Positions 14,115 to 21,943 are shown, counted from the first letter of the stretch. The stretch is 49,050 bases of DNA from Candidatus Roizmanbacteria bacterium (GCA_902200405.1 CABIKN020000023.1:1-49050); one strand, 5' to 3'. Notes: generated by a model from the sequence alone, not told the origin. Program-made: numbers and translations.

Positions 14115-14786
14115 ATGCCAGCATTTATTTTAGGAAAAAAATCAGCTCAGTCCCAACAATTTGATAAAAACGGAGAAAGGATGCCCACTACTTTTATTGA
14201 TACTTCATCATGTCATCTTATAGATATAATTACCCCGGACAAACGGGGTTATTTTTCAGTTAAGCTTGGATTTGGAAGCGTGAAAAATATTAAAAAGCCG
14301 GTAAAAGGAGAGTTAAAAAAGGCGGGGATAAAGACCCCGCTTCGTTTTTTAAGGGAGTTCCGTCTCGAAGATTACAAAGAAAAAGTTCAATCAATTGAGG
14401 AAGGTGGAAAAAAGGGAATTCAAATTGGGGAAGTCAAGATATTCACTGGAGAAGTTATTAATCCAACACTTTTTTTAAAAAGCGGTGATTTAATAACAGT
14501 TACAGGAACATCTAAGGGGAAAGGATTTCAGGGAGGAGTCAAACGTCATGGTTTTAAAGGACGATCACACACTCATGGAGCCTCCCGAGATGAAAGAGCT
14601 CCTGGATCAATCGGAATGACAACTACCCCAGGTAGAGTTTTTAAAGGAAAAAGAATGGCCGGTCGAATGGGTGGAGATAGAGTCACCATCAAAAATATTG
14701 AAGTCGTCGAAGTTAAAGAAAATGGGTTACTAATTAAAGGATTGGTTGCTGGTGCAAAAGGCGGATTATTGGAAATTAGAGGATAA
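14115..14786 (+). CDS. rplC: 50S ribosomal protein L3
   Basis: A 223-aa early-assembling 50S protein. It is recognised by PLRFLREFR, GDLITVTGTSKGKGFQGGVKRHGFKG, the tip sequence HTHGASRDERAPGSIGMTTTPGRVFKGKRMAGRMGG and the final KGLVAGAKGGLLEI. It is the first gene after the operon promoter. The ATG has no Shine-Dalgarno sequence (preceding bases CCATATATT). Two G+C-rich hairpins with T runs, shaped like intrinsic terminators, lie within the coding region (see separate entries). Confidence 0.97.
   Translation: MPAFILGKKSAQSQQFDKNGERMPTTFIDTSSCHLIDIITPDKRGYFSVKLGFGSVKNIKKPVKGELKKAGIKTPLRFLREFRLEDYKEKVQSIEEGGKKGIQIGEVKIFTGEVINPTLFLKSGDLITVTGTSKGKGFQGGVKRHGFKGRSHTHGASRDERAPGSIGMTTTPGRVFKGKRMAGRMGGDRVTIKNIEVVEVKENGLLIKGLVAGAKGGLLEIRG
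14232..14256 (+). other. Terminator-like hairpin inside rplC (1)
   Basis: ACCCCG, loop GACAAA, CGGGGT, then TATTTTTC. The codons are ordinary (TPDKRGYFS), but the G+C-rich stem is conspicuous in AT-rich DNA. Confidence 0.35.
14322..14350 (+). other. Terminator-like hairpin inside rplC (2)
   Basis: GCGGGG, a 7-nt loop, CCCCGC, then TTCG and six T. Its arms could also pair with those of the hairpin 85 nt upstream, so alternative structures are possible. Confidence 0.4.
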
Positions 14787-14790
14787 ATAT

Positions 14791-15486
14791 ATGGCTACAA
14801 CAAAAAAAACGGAAACAAAAATCGCAGAAACAAAAAAAGTAAACCTATCTATATCTATCTATGATATTGATGGAAAAGAACAAAGAACCGTTGAACTTCC
14901 AAAAGAAGTTTTTGCCGTCAAAGTTAAACCAAGTTTATTAGCTCAAGCAGTTAGAGTCTATTTAGTAAATCAAAGACAAGGAAATGTTAAAGTAAAAACA
15001 CGAAGCGAAGTAATTGGTTCAACTAGAAAAATATATCGTCAAAAGGGAACTGGAAAAGCTAGACACGGTGCAATTAAAGCCCCAATTTTTGTTGGCGGTG
15101 GAGTTGCCCATGGTCCAAAACAAAAAGATTACAACTTAAAGTTTAATAAAAAGGAACGAAAATTAGCCTTATACGGAGTTTTATCATCAAAATTAAAAGA
15201 AAAAAAGATTTTTGGTTTAGATGAAAAAACTTTAACAATGAAACCTAAAACTAAGACAGTTGTTAATTTCTTGAAAGAATTGAAGTTGATCGGTAAAAAT
15301 AATCTTATGGTCTTGAAAAAAATGGAAACAAATAATTTAGTACTCGCAATGAGAAATATACCAAACTTAACTTTTGTTGATTTGAATTCTTTAAATACCT
15401 ATATGGTATTAAAAAGTAGCAGTTTAATTTTCGTTGAAAACGCTTTAGAAGTTTTTAAGAGTAAACCAAAAAATGTTAATAAATAA
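14791..15486 (+). CDS. rplD: 50S ribosomal protein L4
   Basis: A 231-aa protein lining the exit tunnel; in other bacteria it also represses the S10 operon. The conserved loop is RSEVIGSTRKIYRQKGTGKARHGAIKAPIFVGGGVAHGP. I chose the ATG at 14791 (MATTKKTETK), which follows the rplC stop by 4 nt; an upstream in-frame ATG lies inside rplC. The first 25 residues are lysine/threonine-rich and not part of the normal L4 core. The last 14 nt overlap rplW. Confidence 0.95.
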   Translation: MATTKKTETKIAETKKVNLSISIYDIDGKEQRTVELPKEVFAVKVKPSLLAQAVRVYLVNQRQGNVKVKTRSEVIGSTRKIYRQKGTGKARHGAIKAPIFVGGGVAHGPKQKDYNLKFNKKERKLALYGVLSSKLKEKKIFGLDEKTLTMKPKTKTVVNFLKELKLIGKNNLMVLKKMETNNLVLAMRNIPNLTFVDLNSLNTYMVLKSSSLIFVENALEVFKSKPKNVNK

Positions 15487-15760
15487 AATTTTAGTTAAAC
15501 CAATTCTAACGGAAAAGGCAACAAATTTAGTTCAAAGCAAGGTTTATATGTTTGAAGTGGACAAGGGCGCAAACAAAAATCAAATAAAACAAGCTTTAGA
15601 ACAACTTTATAAAGTAAAAACAGGTGAGGTAAAAGTGATGATAAGAAAGGGAAAAGAAAAAAAAGTTGGAAAAAAAGGATTATTAAAAAAATCCGCTGAT
15701 AGAAAAATTGCTTTTGTTAAATTAGTCGAGGGTAAGATCGACCTATTTCCTCAAAAATAA
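15473..15760 (+). CDS. rplW: 50S ribosomal protein L23
   Basis: A 95-aa protein at the tunnel exit, the docking point for trigger factor and SRP. It begins ILVKPILTEKATNLV and continues VYMFEVDKGANKNQIKQALEQLYKVKTGEVKVMIRKGKEKK, the normal L23 strand-helix pattern. It starts inside the end of rplD (14-nt overlap), so translational coupling is likely. rplB starts 2 nt after its stop. Confidence 0.95.
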   Translation: MLINKILVKPILTEKATNLVQSKVYMFEVDKGANKNQIKQALEQLYKVKTGEVKVMIRKGKEKKVGKKGLLKKSADRKIAFVKLVEGKIDLFPQK

Positions 15761-15762
15761 TT

Positions 15763-16539
15763 ATGAATAAAAAAATATTATCAAAAAAAGTCAAACCAGT
15801 AAAAAGCTTGATGCAAATTTTGAAAAAAAGATCAGGTCGTGATAATAGTGGTCAAATTTCAGTACGACATCAAGGCGGAAGACAGAAGAGATTTTACCGA
15901 ATAATTGATTTTAAAAGAGATAAAAGAGACGTAGAGGCAGAAGTTGTTCGAATTGAAAGAGATCCAAACAGAAATGTTTTTATTGCTTTAGTTAAATATA
16001 CAGATAATGAACTAAGATATATACTCTGTCCAAATAAACTTGAAGTTGGCGATAAAGTTATTTCCAGTGAAAATGCTGAAATAAAGATCGGTAATGCTTT
16101 AGCTTTGAAAAATATTCCAATAGGAACACTGGTTCATAATGTTGAACTATATATAGGTAAAGGCGGACAGATGATAAGAAGTGCCGGTACAGCTGCATCT
16201 GTGATTGCTAAGGAAGATAAATTCGTTCATCTTAAACTGCCATCTGGTGCAGTTCAAAGATTTTTTAAAGATTGCTTCGCAACTGTTGGACAACTTGGAA
16301 ATATAACCTTCAAAGATGAGATAATTGGTAGTGCCGGAAGAAAAAGATTAATGGGTGTTAGGCCAACTGTCCGAGGCACAGCTCAAAATCCTCGTAGTCA
16401 TCCACATGGTGGAGGAGAAGGAAGATCGGGAGAGGGAATGCATCCAAAAACTCCTTGGGGAAAATCAGCTAGAGGGACAAGAACTCGAAATAAAAATAAA
16501 TGGAGTAAGTCATTAATTGTAAAAAGACGTAGAAAATAA
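15763..16539 (+). CDS. rplB: 50S ribosomal protein L2
   Basis: A 258-aa protein needed for subunit association and peptidyl transfer. Landmarks are ISVRHQGGRQKRFYRIIDFKR, ERDPNRNVFIALVKY and the conserved histidine region NPRSHPHGGGEGRSGEGMHPKTPWGK. It is about 15-20 residues shorter than E. coli L2, all lost at the N-terminus (no KPTSPGRR segment). In most bacteria rpsS follows here; in this window the next gene is rplV. Confidence 0.97.
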   Translation: MNKKILSKKVKPVKSLMQILKKRSGRDNSGQISVRHQGGRQKRFYRIIDFKRDKRDVEAEVVRIERDPNRNVFIALVKYTDNELRYILCPNKLEVGDKVISSENAEIKIGNALALKNIPIGTLVHNVELYIGKGGQMIRSAGTAASVIAKEDKFVHLKLPSGAVQRFFKDCFATVGQLGNITFKDEIIGSAGRKRLMGVRPTVRGTAQNPRSHPHGGGEGRSGEGMHPKTPWGKSARGTRTRNKNKWSKSLIVKRRRK

Positions 16540-16541
16540 TT

Positions 16542-16964
16542 ATGGAAACTAAAGCGTATTTCATTAATTTGCCAGTTTCACCTAAGAAAGCTCGATTTTA
16601 TCTGCCCGCGATTAAAAAATTGAAGCCGGCAGAAAGTTTAGAATTTTTAATGTACGAAAATACCGATGCATCCGAAATTTTGTACAAAGCCATTAAAACG
16701 GCGATCAGCAGTGCTCGACAGATATTGAAAGTAGAAGACAATCTGTTAAACTTTAAACTTCTTAGTGTTGAACAAGGTCAAAAACTAAAAAGATACAGAC
16801 CTGGATCAAGGGGAAATGCCAAACCTATTAACAGAAGAATGAGCCACATTAAAATAATTCTTGAAGTAAGTAAGTCAGTTAAAACAGTTAAATCAGTTGA
16901 AACAAAAAAATTAGAAGTTGGAAAACCCGCCTTCGTCAAGACTACGGCGGGCAAAGAAAAATAA
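16542..16964 (+). CDS. rplV: 50S ribosomal protein L22
   Basis: 140 aa; its beta-hairpin reaches the exit tunnel. The core is ISSARQILKVEDNLLNFKLLSVEQGQKLKRYRPGSRGNAKPINRRMSHIKIILE. It is about 25-30 residues longer than usual. The extra C-terminal part is low-complexity (SVKTVKSVETKKLEVG) and ends in PAFVKTTAGKEK, which is encoded by a dispersed-type palindrome at 16926-16951. The stop codon abuts the rpsC ATG. Confidence 0.94.
   Translation: METKAYFINLPVSPKKARFYLPAIKKLKPAESLEFLMYENTDASEILYKAIKTAISSARQILKVEDNLLNFKLLSVEQGQKLKRYRPGSRGNAKPINRRMSHIKIILEVSKSVKTVKSVETKKLEVGKPAFVKTTAGKEK
16926..16951. repeat. Palindromic repeat at the 3' end of rplV
   Basis: CCCGCC and GGCGGG arms enclose a 14-nt TTCGTCAAGACTAC centre. 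It encodes KPAFVKTTAG in frame and supplies most of the last residues of L22. Confidence 0.65.
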
Positions 16965-17606
16965 ATGGGACAAAAAGTTCACCCAAGAGGTTTACGTCTT
17001 GGAATAATATATAATTGGAATTCTAGATGGTTCTTTTCAAATAAAAGAGTTTTTAAAGATTCATTGATATCAGATTTGAAAATAAGAAAAGTATTGATGA
17101 ATAAGATAGCTTTCTCTTCAGTAACTCAAATTGATATAGAGCGGGCAATCAATAGGATTACTTTGATTATCTATGCCGTTAAGGTTGGTATGATAATTGG
17201 TCGGGGTGGAAAAGGGTTGGAAGAGATCAAACAGTTTGTGCTTGATAATTTAAGAAAAGGTGAAAAGGTCAAAGAATTGAAGATCGATATTAAGATCGAA
17301 CCGGTAAAACAACCATTTTTAAATTCTTATTATGTTGCTCAACTGGTTGCGGAGAAATTAGTAAAAAATTTTCCACATCGTTCTACCGTTCACAACGCTA
17401 TGAACAAAGTGATGGAAGCCGGAGCTAAAGGAGTCAAAATTCAACTTGGTGGAAGAGTTGGAGGAGCAGAAATTTCCCGGCGCGAAAAATACTTTTTGGG
17501 ATCGGTCCCAACATCAACGATTAGAGAAGATGTTGACTTAGCGAGATACCCAGCCCTAACAAGATCAGGATATGTTGGAGTAAAAGTTTGGATATGTAAG
17601 AAATAA
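16965..17606 (+). CDS. rpsC: 30S ribosomal protein S3
   Basis: A 213-aa mRNA-entry-channel protein. It begins MGQKVHPRGLRLGII, carries the type II KH motif VGMIIGRGGKGLEEIK, and the C-terminal domain shows MEAGAKGVKIQLGGRVGGAEISRREKYFLGSVPTSTIREDVDLA. The long acidic/basic tail of E. coli S3 is absent, hence the shorter length. It directly abuts rplV and is followed 2 nt later by rplP. Confidence 0.97.
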   Translation: MGQKVHPRGLRLGIIYNWNSRWFFSNKRVFKDSLISDLKIRKVLMNKIAFSSVTQIDIERAINRITLIIYAVKVGMIIGRGGKGLEEIKQFVLDNLRKGEKVKELKIDIKIEPVKQPFLNSYYVAQLVAEKLVKNFPHRSTVHNAMNKVMEAGAKGVKIQLGGRVGGAEISRREKYFLGSVPTSTIREDVDLARYPALTRSGYVGVKVWICKK

Positions 17607-17608
17607 AT

Positions 17609-18019
17609 ATGTTAGCACCCAAAAGACAAAAATATCGAAAACAGTTCAGAGGTACTTTCCGAAAAATTGCCGTTAAGGGTGATAAATTAAATTTTGGTTT
17701 TTATGGATTGAAGGCGATGAAAAGTGCTTGGATAAAAGATCGGGAAATTGAATCCGCTAGAGTTATTTTTGCCCGAGGTACCAGAAAAAGCGGTAAGTAT
17801 TGGTTTAGAATATTTCCTGATAAACCATTTACTAAAAAACCACCAGAAGTGACCATGGGTTCAGGAAAGGGCGATGTTGCCTATTTTGTAGCCAGCGTCA
17901 CACCAGGAAGAATTTTATTTGAACTAGATGGATTAACAAAAGAAGAATCAATAAAGGTATTAACCGATGTCGCATCAAAAATTTCAGTAAAAACAAAAAT
18001 TGTAACAAAAGAAATATGA
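17609..18019 (+). CDS. rplP: 50S ribosomal protein L16
   Basis: 136 aa, the usual length. It begins MLAPKRQKYRKQFRG and contains FGFYGLKAMKSAWI, VTMGSGKGDVAYFVASVTPGRILFELDG. It helps organise the A-site tRNA elbow contact. It ends in TGA with a 4-nt ATGA overlap with rpmC, evidence both for coupling and for UGA being a stop in this organism. Confidence 0.97.
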   Translation: MLAPKRQKYRKQFRGTFRKIAVKGDKLNFGFYGLKAMKSAWIKDREIESARVIFARGTRKSGKYWFRIFPDKPFTKKPPEVTMGSGKGDVAYFVASVTPGRILFELDGLTKEESIKVLTDVASKISVKTKIVTKEI

Positions 18020-18213
18020 GAAAAAATACTAAAATATATAGCGAAAAGACAGTTAAAGAACTTGAAAAAGACCTTATTAAGTTAAGAGAAGAGATTGCTA
18101 AATTACGATTATCATTTAAAAGTAATCCCGCAAAGGATACAAATGTTTTGGCAAAAAAAAGAAAACAATTAGCAGTTTTATTAACAGTATTATCCCAAAA
18201 AAAAGAAGTATGA
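18016..18213 (+). CDS. rpmC: 50S ribosomal protein L29
   Basis: A 65-aa two-helix protein at the tunnel exit. The pattern VKELEKDLIKLREEIAKLRLSFKSNPAKDTN...KKRKQLAVLLTVLSQKK is typical. It overlaps both neighbours by 4 nt (ATGA), between rplP and rpsQ, the universal gene order. Confidence 0.93.
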   Translation: MRKNTKIYSEKTVKELEKDLIKLREEIAKLRLSFKSNPAKDTNVLAKKRKQLAVLLTVLSQKKEV

Positions 18214-18446
18214 AAAAAACACTGATCGGAAAAATAGTTTCGACAAAGATGACAAAAACAGTCGTGGTTTTGGTCGAGAGAAAGCTAAGGCATCCTGTTT
18301 ATCACAAAGTTATAATTCGACACAAAAAATTTAAAGCTCATAATGAAAAATTAAATTTGCAATTGGGTGATCTTGTCAAGATCGAAGAAACAAAACCAAT
18401 CTCAAAGGATAAACATTTTATCGTGATTGAAAAATTAAATAAATAA
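18210..18446 (+). CDS. rpsQ: 30S ribosomal protein S17
   Basis: A 78-aa OB-fold 30S protein. It opens LIGKIVSTKMTKTVVVLVERKLRHPVYHKVIIRHKKFKAHNE and continues LQLGDLVKIEETKPISKDKHFIVIEKL, matching S17 throughout. It starts in the rpmC stop (ATGA). The start shows no ribosome-binding site, consistent with coupling to rpmC. Confidence 0.95.
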   Translation: MKKTLIGKIVSTKMTKTVVVLVERKLRHPVYHKVIIRHKKFKAHNEKLNLQLGDLVKIEETKPISKDKHFIVIEKLNK

Positions 18447-18452
18447 AAAAAT

Positions 18453-18827
18453 ATGTTGCAACTAAGGTCAATGTTAAATGTCGCAGACAATAGTGGAGCC
18501 AAAATGGTTTCAATGATTGGTATGTCTAAAATGGGAAATAGAAAATTTGCCTATTTGGGCGAAGTAATCAATATTACCGTTAAAGTAGCTCAACCTTTCG
18601 GTTTAGTCAAGCAGGGTGAAGTCCACTGCGCGGTTATCGTCAGAACAAGAAAAGAAGTGAGAAGAAAAGATGGAAGTTATATTAGATTTGATGATAATGC
18701 CTGTGTTCTATTGGCCAGTAAAGAAGTTAAAGATCCAAAGGGAACCAGAATATTTGGACCTGTTGGAAAAGAAGTTAAAGAAAATGGTTTTTCAAAGATT
18801 GCAAGTTTGGCTGAAGAAATATATTAA
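18453..18827 (+). CDS. rplN: 50S ribosomal protein L14
   Basis: 124 aa at the subunit interface. It begins MLQLRSMLNVADNSGAK and contains VKQGEVHCAVIVRTRKEVRRKDGSYIRFDDNACVLL and GTRIFGPVGKEVKENGFSKIASLAEEIY. Normal length. The start is the ATG after a six-base A/T gap, with no Shine-Dalgarno sequence. Confidence 0.97.
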   Translation: MLQLRSMLNVADNSGAKMVSMIGMSKMGNRKFAYLGEVINITVKVAQPFGLVKQGEVHCAVIVRTRKEVRRKDGSYIRFDDNACVLLASKEVKDPKGTRIFGPVGKEVKENGFSKIASLAEEIY

Positions 18828-18828
18828 T

Positions 18829-19134
18829 ATGAAAATCAAAAAAGGCGATAAAATAAAAATCACAGTCGGAAAAGATAAAGGTAAGAGTGGAGTGGTTGAA
18901 AAGGTTTATAAAAATTCTAATAAAGTATTGGTAACAGGAATGAATCTTTATAAAAGACACGTAAAGAAAAATGAAAAAATGCCACAAGGTGGAATTGTTG
19001 AAATTGCACGACCAATAAACATTTCAAAATTGAATCTTGTTTGTCCAAAATGTGCAAAAATAACCAGAATCGGATTTAAAGTCGAAAAAAACAAAAAGGT
19101 TAGAATTTGTAAAAAGTGCGATAGCAAAATATAA
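18829..19134 (+). CDS. rplX: 50S ribosomal protein L24
   Basis: A 101-aa assembly-initiator protein. I start it at the ATG at 18829 (MKIKKGDKIKITVGKDKGKSG, the KOW motif), 1 nt after the rplN stop; the longer open frame upstream overlaps rplN and is spurious. The C-terminal half has PQGGIVEIARPINISKLNLVCPKCAKITRIGFK and CKKC, the four-cysteine, probably zinc-binding form found in many L24 proteins. Confidence 0.96.
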   Translation: MKIKKGDKIKITVGKDKGKSGVVEKVYKNSNKVLVTGMNLYKRHVKKNEKMPQGGIVEIARPINISKLNLVCPKCAKITRIGFKVEKNKKVRICKKCDSKI

Positions 19135-19139
19135 ATAAT

Positions 19140-19676
19140 ATGTCATTTCAAGAATTTTACATGAAAGAAGTAGCACCAAAATTAACAAAAGAATTAGGTG
19201 TCAAAAATGTTATGGCCGTGCCTAAATTAATTAAAATTGCCATTAACGTTGGGGCAGGAGAAGCAGTAACCAACAAAAATGTCATCGAAAAAATACAGGA
19301 ACAGATATCAACAATTGCCGGTCAAAAAACAATTATTACAAAAGCCAGGACCTCAGTTTCCGCCTTTAAGATTAGAAAAGGATTAGCAATTGGAGTCAAA
19401 GTGACCTTGAGAGGAAAAAGAATGTATCAATTTTTAGAAAAATTGATTAAAATAGTCATCCCTCGATTAAAAGACTTTCGAGGTATTCCTGAAAATAATA
19501 TTGATCAGAATGGAAATCTCAACTTAGGTTTACCTGAGCAAATAATATTTCCAGAGATAGATTTCGATAAAATTGATAAAATAAGAGGTTTACAGGTAAC
19601 CGTGGTTACAAATGCTAAAAATAAAGAAAAAGGAAAAAAATTATTTGAAATGTTAGGAATTCCATTTACGAAATAA
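19140..19676 (+). CDS. rplE: 50S ribosomal protein L5
   Basis: A 178-aa 5S rRNA-binding protein. Typical parts are [99 protein letters not shown] and the C-terminal LFEMLGIPF. Length matches E. coli L5. It lies 5 nt after rplX and 2 nt before rpsN. Confidence 0.97.
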   Translation: MSFQEFYMKEVAPKLTKELGVKNVMAVPKLIKIAINVGAGEAVTNKNVIEKIQEQISTIAGQKTIITKARTSVSAFKIRKGLAIGVKVTLRGKRMYQFLEKLIKIVIPRLKDFRGIPENNIDQNGNLNLGLPEQIIFPEIDFDKIDKIRGLQVTVVTNAKNKEKGKKLFEMLGIPFTK

Positions 19677-19678
19677 TT

Positions 19679-19864
19679 ATGGCAAAAACGTCGAGCGTAG
19701 TTAAATTTTTGAAAAAACAAAAATTTAAGGTTAGGTTTCGCAATCGTTGTTCCATCTGTGGAAGAGCACGAGGATATATGAGAAGATTTGGACTATGTAG
19801 AATTTGTTTTAGAGAGAAAGCATTACAGGGAGATATTCCCGGAGTTAAAAAAATTTCACTATGA
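19679..19864 (+). CDS. rpsN: 30S ribosomal protein S14, zinc-binding type
   Basis: 61 aa, the short zinc form of S14. The two CxxC pairs are in [26 protein letters not shown], and the protein ends [12 protein letters not shown]. The stop overlaps the following ATG (rpsS) by 4 nt. In the usual spc operon rpsH comes next; here rpsS is inserted between them. Confidence 0.97.
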   Translation: MAKTSSVVKFLKKQKFKVRFRNRCSICGRARGYMRRFGLCRICFREKALQGDIPGVKKISL

Positions 19865-20145
19865 GTAGATCAAGTAAAAAAGGTCCTTATATTGACGACC
19901 GTTTAATGAAAAAGGTCCTCAAACAAAAGGAAACGAACGATAACACAGCCATTAAAACTTGGTCTCGTGCTTGTCAAATTCCACCTGATTTTGTTGGGCA
20001 TAAATTTGGAATTCACAATGGAAGAAAATTTATAGAAGTTTCAATAACCGAAAACATGGTGGGCCATCGCCTAGGAGAATTTTCGATCACTCGAACATTC
20101 AGAAGCCATGGTAAAGTTACAAAGAAAGTTGTTGAAGCAACATAA
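19861..20145 (+). CDS. rpsS: 30S ribosomal protein S19 (relocated)
   Basis: 94 aa of normal S19: [73 protein letters not shown]. It contacts the A-site finger and tRNA. Its location is unusual: rpsS normally sits between rplB and rplV, but here it lies between rpsN and rpsH with a 4-nt overlap to rpsN. No second rpsS-like frame occurs in the rplB-rplV gap, which is only 2 nt. Confidence 0.96.
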   Translation: MSRSSKKGPYIDDRLMKKVLKQKETNDNTAIKTWSRACQIPPDFVGHKFGIHNGRKFIEVSITENMVGHRLGEFSITRTFRSHGKVTKKVVEAT

Positions 20146-20149
20146 AAAT

Positions 20150-20536
20150 ATGGAAAATTCAATCATTGATCTAGTTATAAGAATTAAAAACGGGTATATG
20201 GCGAGAAAACCAACCATTATGTCACCACATTCAAAATATAAAGAAGCTATTTTGAAAAAATTATTGGCCCTTAAATTTATTGAAGGTTATTCGGTTGAAG
20301 GTGATATCAAAAAAAATATTGTTATCAATCTAAGTTATGAAGAAGGTGCTCCAGCCATAACCGATGTTAAAATATTTTCAAAACCAGGAATGAGACTATA
20401 TATATCTTATAAAAATTTAAAACCAGTGCTAAGCGGCTTTGGATATTTGGTCCTTTCCACTTCAAAAGGTATCATGACAGATCGTGAAGCAAAAAAAGCA
20501 AAGTTAGGCGGAGAATTGTTATTTAGTTTTTGGTAA
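20150..20536 (+). CDS. rpsH: 30S ribosomal protein S8
   Basis: A 128-aa 16S rRNA-binding protein and, in E. coli, the repressor of the spc operon. I start it at the ATG at 20150 (MENSIIDLVIRIKNGYMAR); the longer frame overlaps rpsS. Key features are KYKEAILKKLLALKFIEGY, KPGMRLYISYKNLKPVLSGFGYLVLSTSKGIMTDREAKKAKLGGELL. The usual final Gly-Glu-hydrophobic pattern is present. It lies 4 nt after rpsS. Confidence 0.96.
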   Translation: MENSIIDLVIRIKNGYMARKPTIMSPHSKYKEAILKKLLALKFIEGYSVEGDIKKNIVINLSYEEGAPAITDVKIFSKPGMRLYISYKNLKPVLSGFGYLVLSTSKGIMTDREAKKAKLGGELLFSFW

Positions 20537-20540
20537 AAAT

Positions 20541-21095
20541 ATGTCAAAAATAGGAGAAAAATCAATTGTTCTATCAAGCGCGATAAACCTAGCTATTGAT
20601 AATAATAAAGTTACCGTCAAAGGCCCACAAGGGGAAATGATCTTTGATGTGCCCAAAGAACTAACTTTAGTAAAAGATGAAAAAAATCTCAGTATTAAAA
20701 GAAATAATAATGATAAAAAGGTCAGATCATTACATGGGTTGTATCGACAGTTGATAGGCAATGCTATCTCAGGAGTTGAAAAACCGTGGGAAAAAAAGCT
20801 AGAAGTGGTTGGAACCGGTTATACCGTAAAATTACAAGGAGAAGATCTGGTTTTTAAAATTGGATATTCTCATCTGGTAACTTTTAAAAAACAACCGGGA
20901 ATAAAGTATCAAGTTGAAGGAAATAATATGGTAACTGTTGCCGGATTCGATAAGCAAATGGTCGGACAGGTGGCATATCAAATAAAGATGATCAGAAAAC
21001 CCGACGTCTATAAAGGAAAAGGAATTAGATACTTGGGTGAAAAGTTAAGAATTAAACCGGGTAAAAAGGCTAAAGCCGCAGGTGCCGCCGCCTAA
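20541..21095 (+). CDS. rplF: 50S ribosomal protein L6
   Basis: 184 aa with the two L6 repeats: VTVKGPQGEMIFDVPKELTLVKDE...SLHGLYRQLIGNAISGV and EGNNMVTVAGFDKQMVGQVAYQIKMIRKPDVYKGKGIRYLGEKLRIKPGKKAKAAGAAA. It sits near the sarcin-ricin loop. It is slightly longer than E. coli L6 because of an Ala/Lys tail. Spacing to rpsH is 4 nt. Confidence 0.97.
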   Translation: MSKIGEKSIVLSSAINLAIDNNKVTVKGPQGEMIFDVPKELTLVKDEKNLSIKRNNNDKKVRSLHGLYRQLIGNAISGVEKPWEKKLEVVGTGYTVKLQGEDLVFKIGYSHLVTFKKQPGIKYQVEGNNMVTVAGFDKQMVGQVAYQIKMIRKPDVYKGKGIRYLGEKLRIKPGKKAKAAGAAA

Positions 21096-21104
21096 GAAAA
21101 CAAT

Positions 21105-21467
21105 ATGACAAATATAAATTTAGACAGAAAATTAAGAAGAAAAAGAAGAGTAAGTGCAAATATTCATGGCACTAGTGATAGACCAAGAATATCGATATTT
21201 CGTTCGAGCCGTTTTATCTATGCTCAGGCAATTGATGATATGGCAAGAAAAACGATCTCAACTTTTTCTATTTCAGATTTGAAGGCAAATGCTGATTTTA
21301 AAAAAGATAAAAAAAGTGAAGATTCTAAAAAAATTGGTATTGGGCTAGCTAAAAAACTTATAGAAAAAAAAATATTAGTTGGTGTATTTGATAGAGGATC
21401 TTACGCATATAATGGCCGGGTAAAGGCAGTTGCGGAAGGTTTAAGAGAAGGTGGATTAAAAATTTAA
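21105..21467 (+). CDS. rplR: 50S ribosomal protein L18
   Basis: A 120-aa 5S rRNA-binding protein of the central protuberance: KLRRKRRVSANIHGTSDRPRISIFRSSRFIYAQAIDD, then IGIGLAKKLIEKKILVGVFDRGSYAYNGRVKAVAEGLREGGLKI. The basic N-terminus and the final GLREGGLKI are diagnostic. It starts 9 nt after rplF with only A/C-rich sequence between. Confidence 0.97.
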   Translation: MTNINLDRKLRRKRRVSANIHGTSDRPRISIFRSSRFIYAQAIDDMARKTISTFSISDLKANADFKKDKKSEDSKKIGIGLAKKLIEKKILVGVFDRGSYAYNGRVKAVAEGLREGGLKI

Positions 21468-21477
21468 TTTTCAAAAA

Positions 21478-21936
21478 ATGTTTAATAGATACAGACAAGA
21501 AGATAAACAATTTCAGGAAAAAGTCGTTAAGATCAGACGAGTCTCTAAAAAAACCACAGGTGGTAATTATGTGACTTTTTCTGCACTCGTGGTTGTAGGG
21601 GACAAAAAAGGCAAAGTTGGAATTGGGTTAGGAAGATCACTTGAAGTTCCTCCAGCAATTCAAAAGGCGATCAGTTATGCAAAAAAACACATGATCACTG
21701 TTCCTATGAGAAATAAAACCATACCTCATGAGGTCAGAGTGAAATTTAAGGCCGCTAGAATATTATTAAAGCCAGCTCCGGAAGGAACAGGTCTAAAAGT
21801 CGGAAGCGTTACCCGCGTAATATTAGATCTAGCAGGAGTAGAAAATGCCTCCGGTAAAATAATTGGTTCAAGAAATCAAATTGTTAATACTTATGCAATT
21901 ATGAAAGCTTTGAGCTTATTGCGAACAAAATTTTAA
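21478..21936 (+). CDS. rpsE: 30S ribosomal protein S5
   Basis: A 152-aa fidelity and mRNA-unwinding protein. It has the dsRBD-like N-terminal domain FQEKVVKIRRVSKKTTGGNYVTFSALVVVGDKKGKVGIGLG and the C-terminal domain KAARILLKPAPEGTGLKVGSVTRVILDLAGVENASGKIIGSRNQIVNTYAIMKAL. It is shorter than E. coli S5 at both ends. rplO follows at 7 nt; rpmD (L30), which belongs in this gap, is absent. Confidence 0.97.
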   Translation: MFNRYRQEDKQFQEKVVKIRRVSKKTTGGNYVTFSALVVVGDKKGKVGIGLGRSLEVPPAIQKAISYAKKHMITVPMRNKTIPHEVRVKFKAARILLKPAPEGTGLKVGSVTRVILDLAGVENASGKIIGSRNQIVNTYAIMKALSLLRTKF

Positions 21937-21943
21937 TAATAAT

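Noticed and set aside
14746-14790. Upstream extension of rplD
   Set aside because: It overlaps rplC in another frame; the ATG at 14791 follows the rplC stop and begins the L4 protein.
18670-18828. Upstream extension of rplX into rplN
   Set aside because: The extra residues have no L24 similarity; the ATG at 18829 starts the KOW domain.
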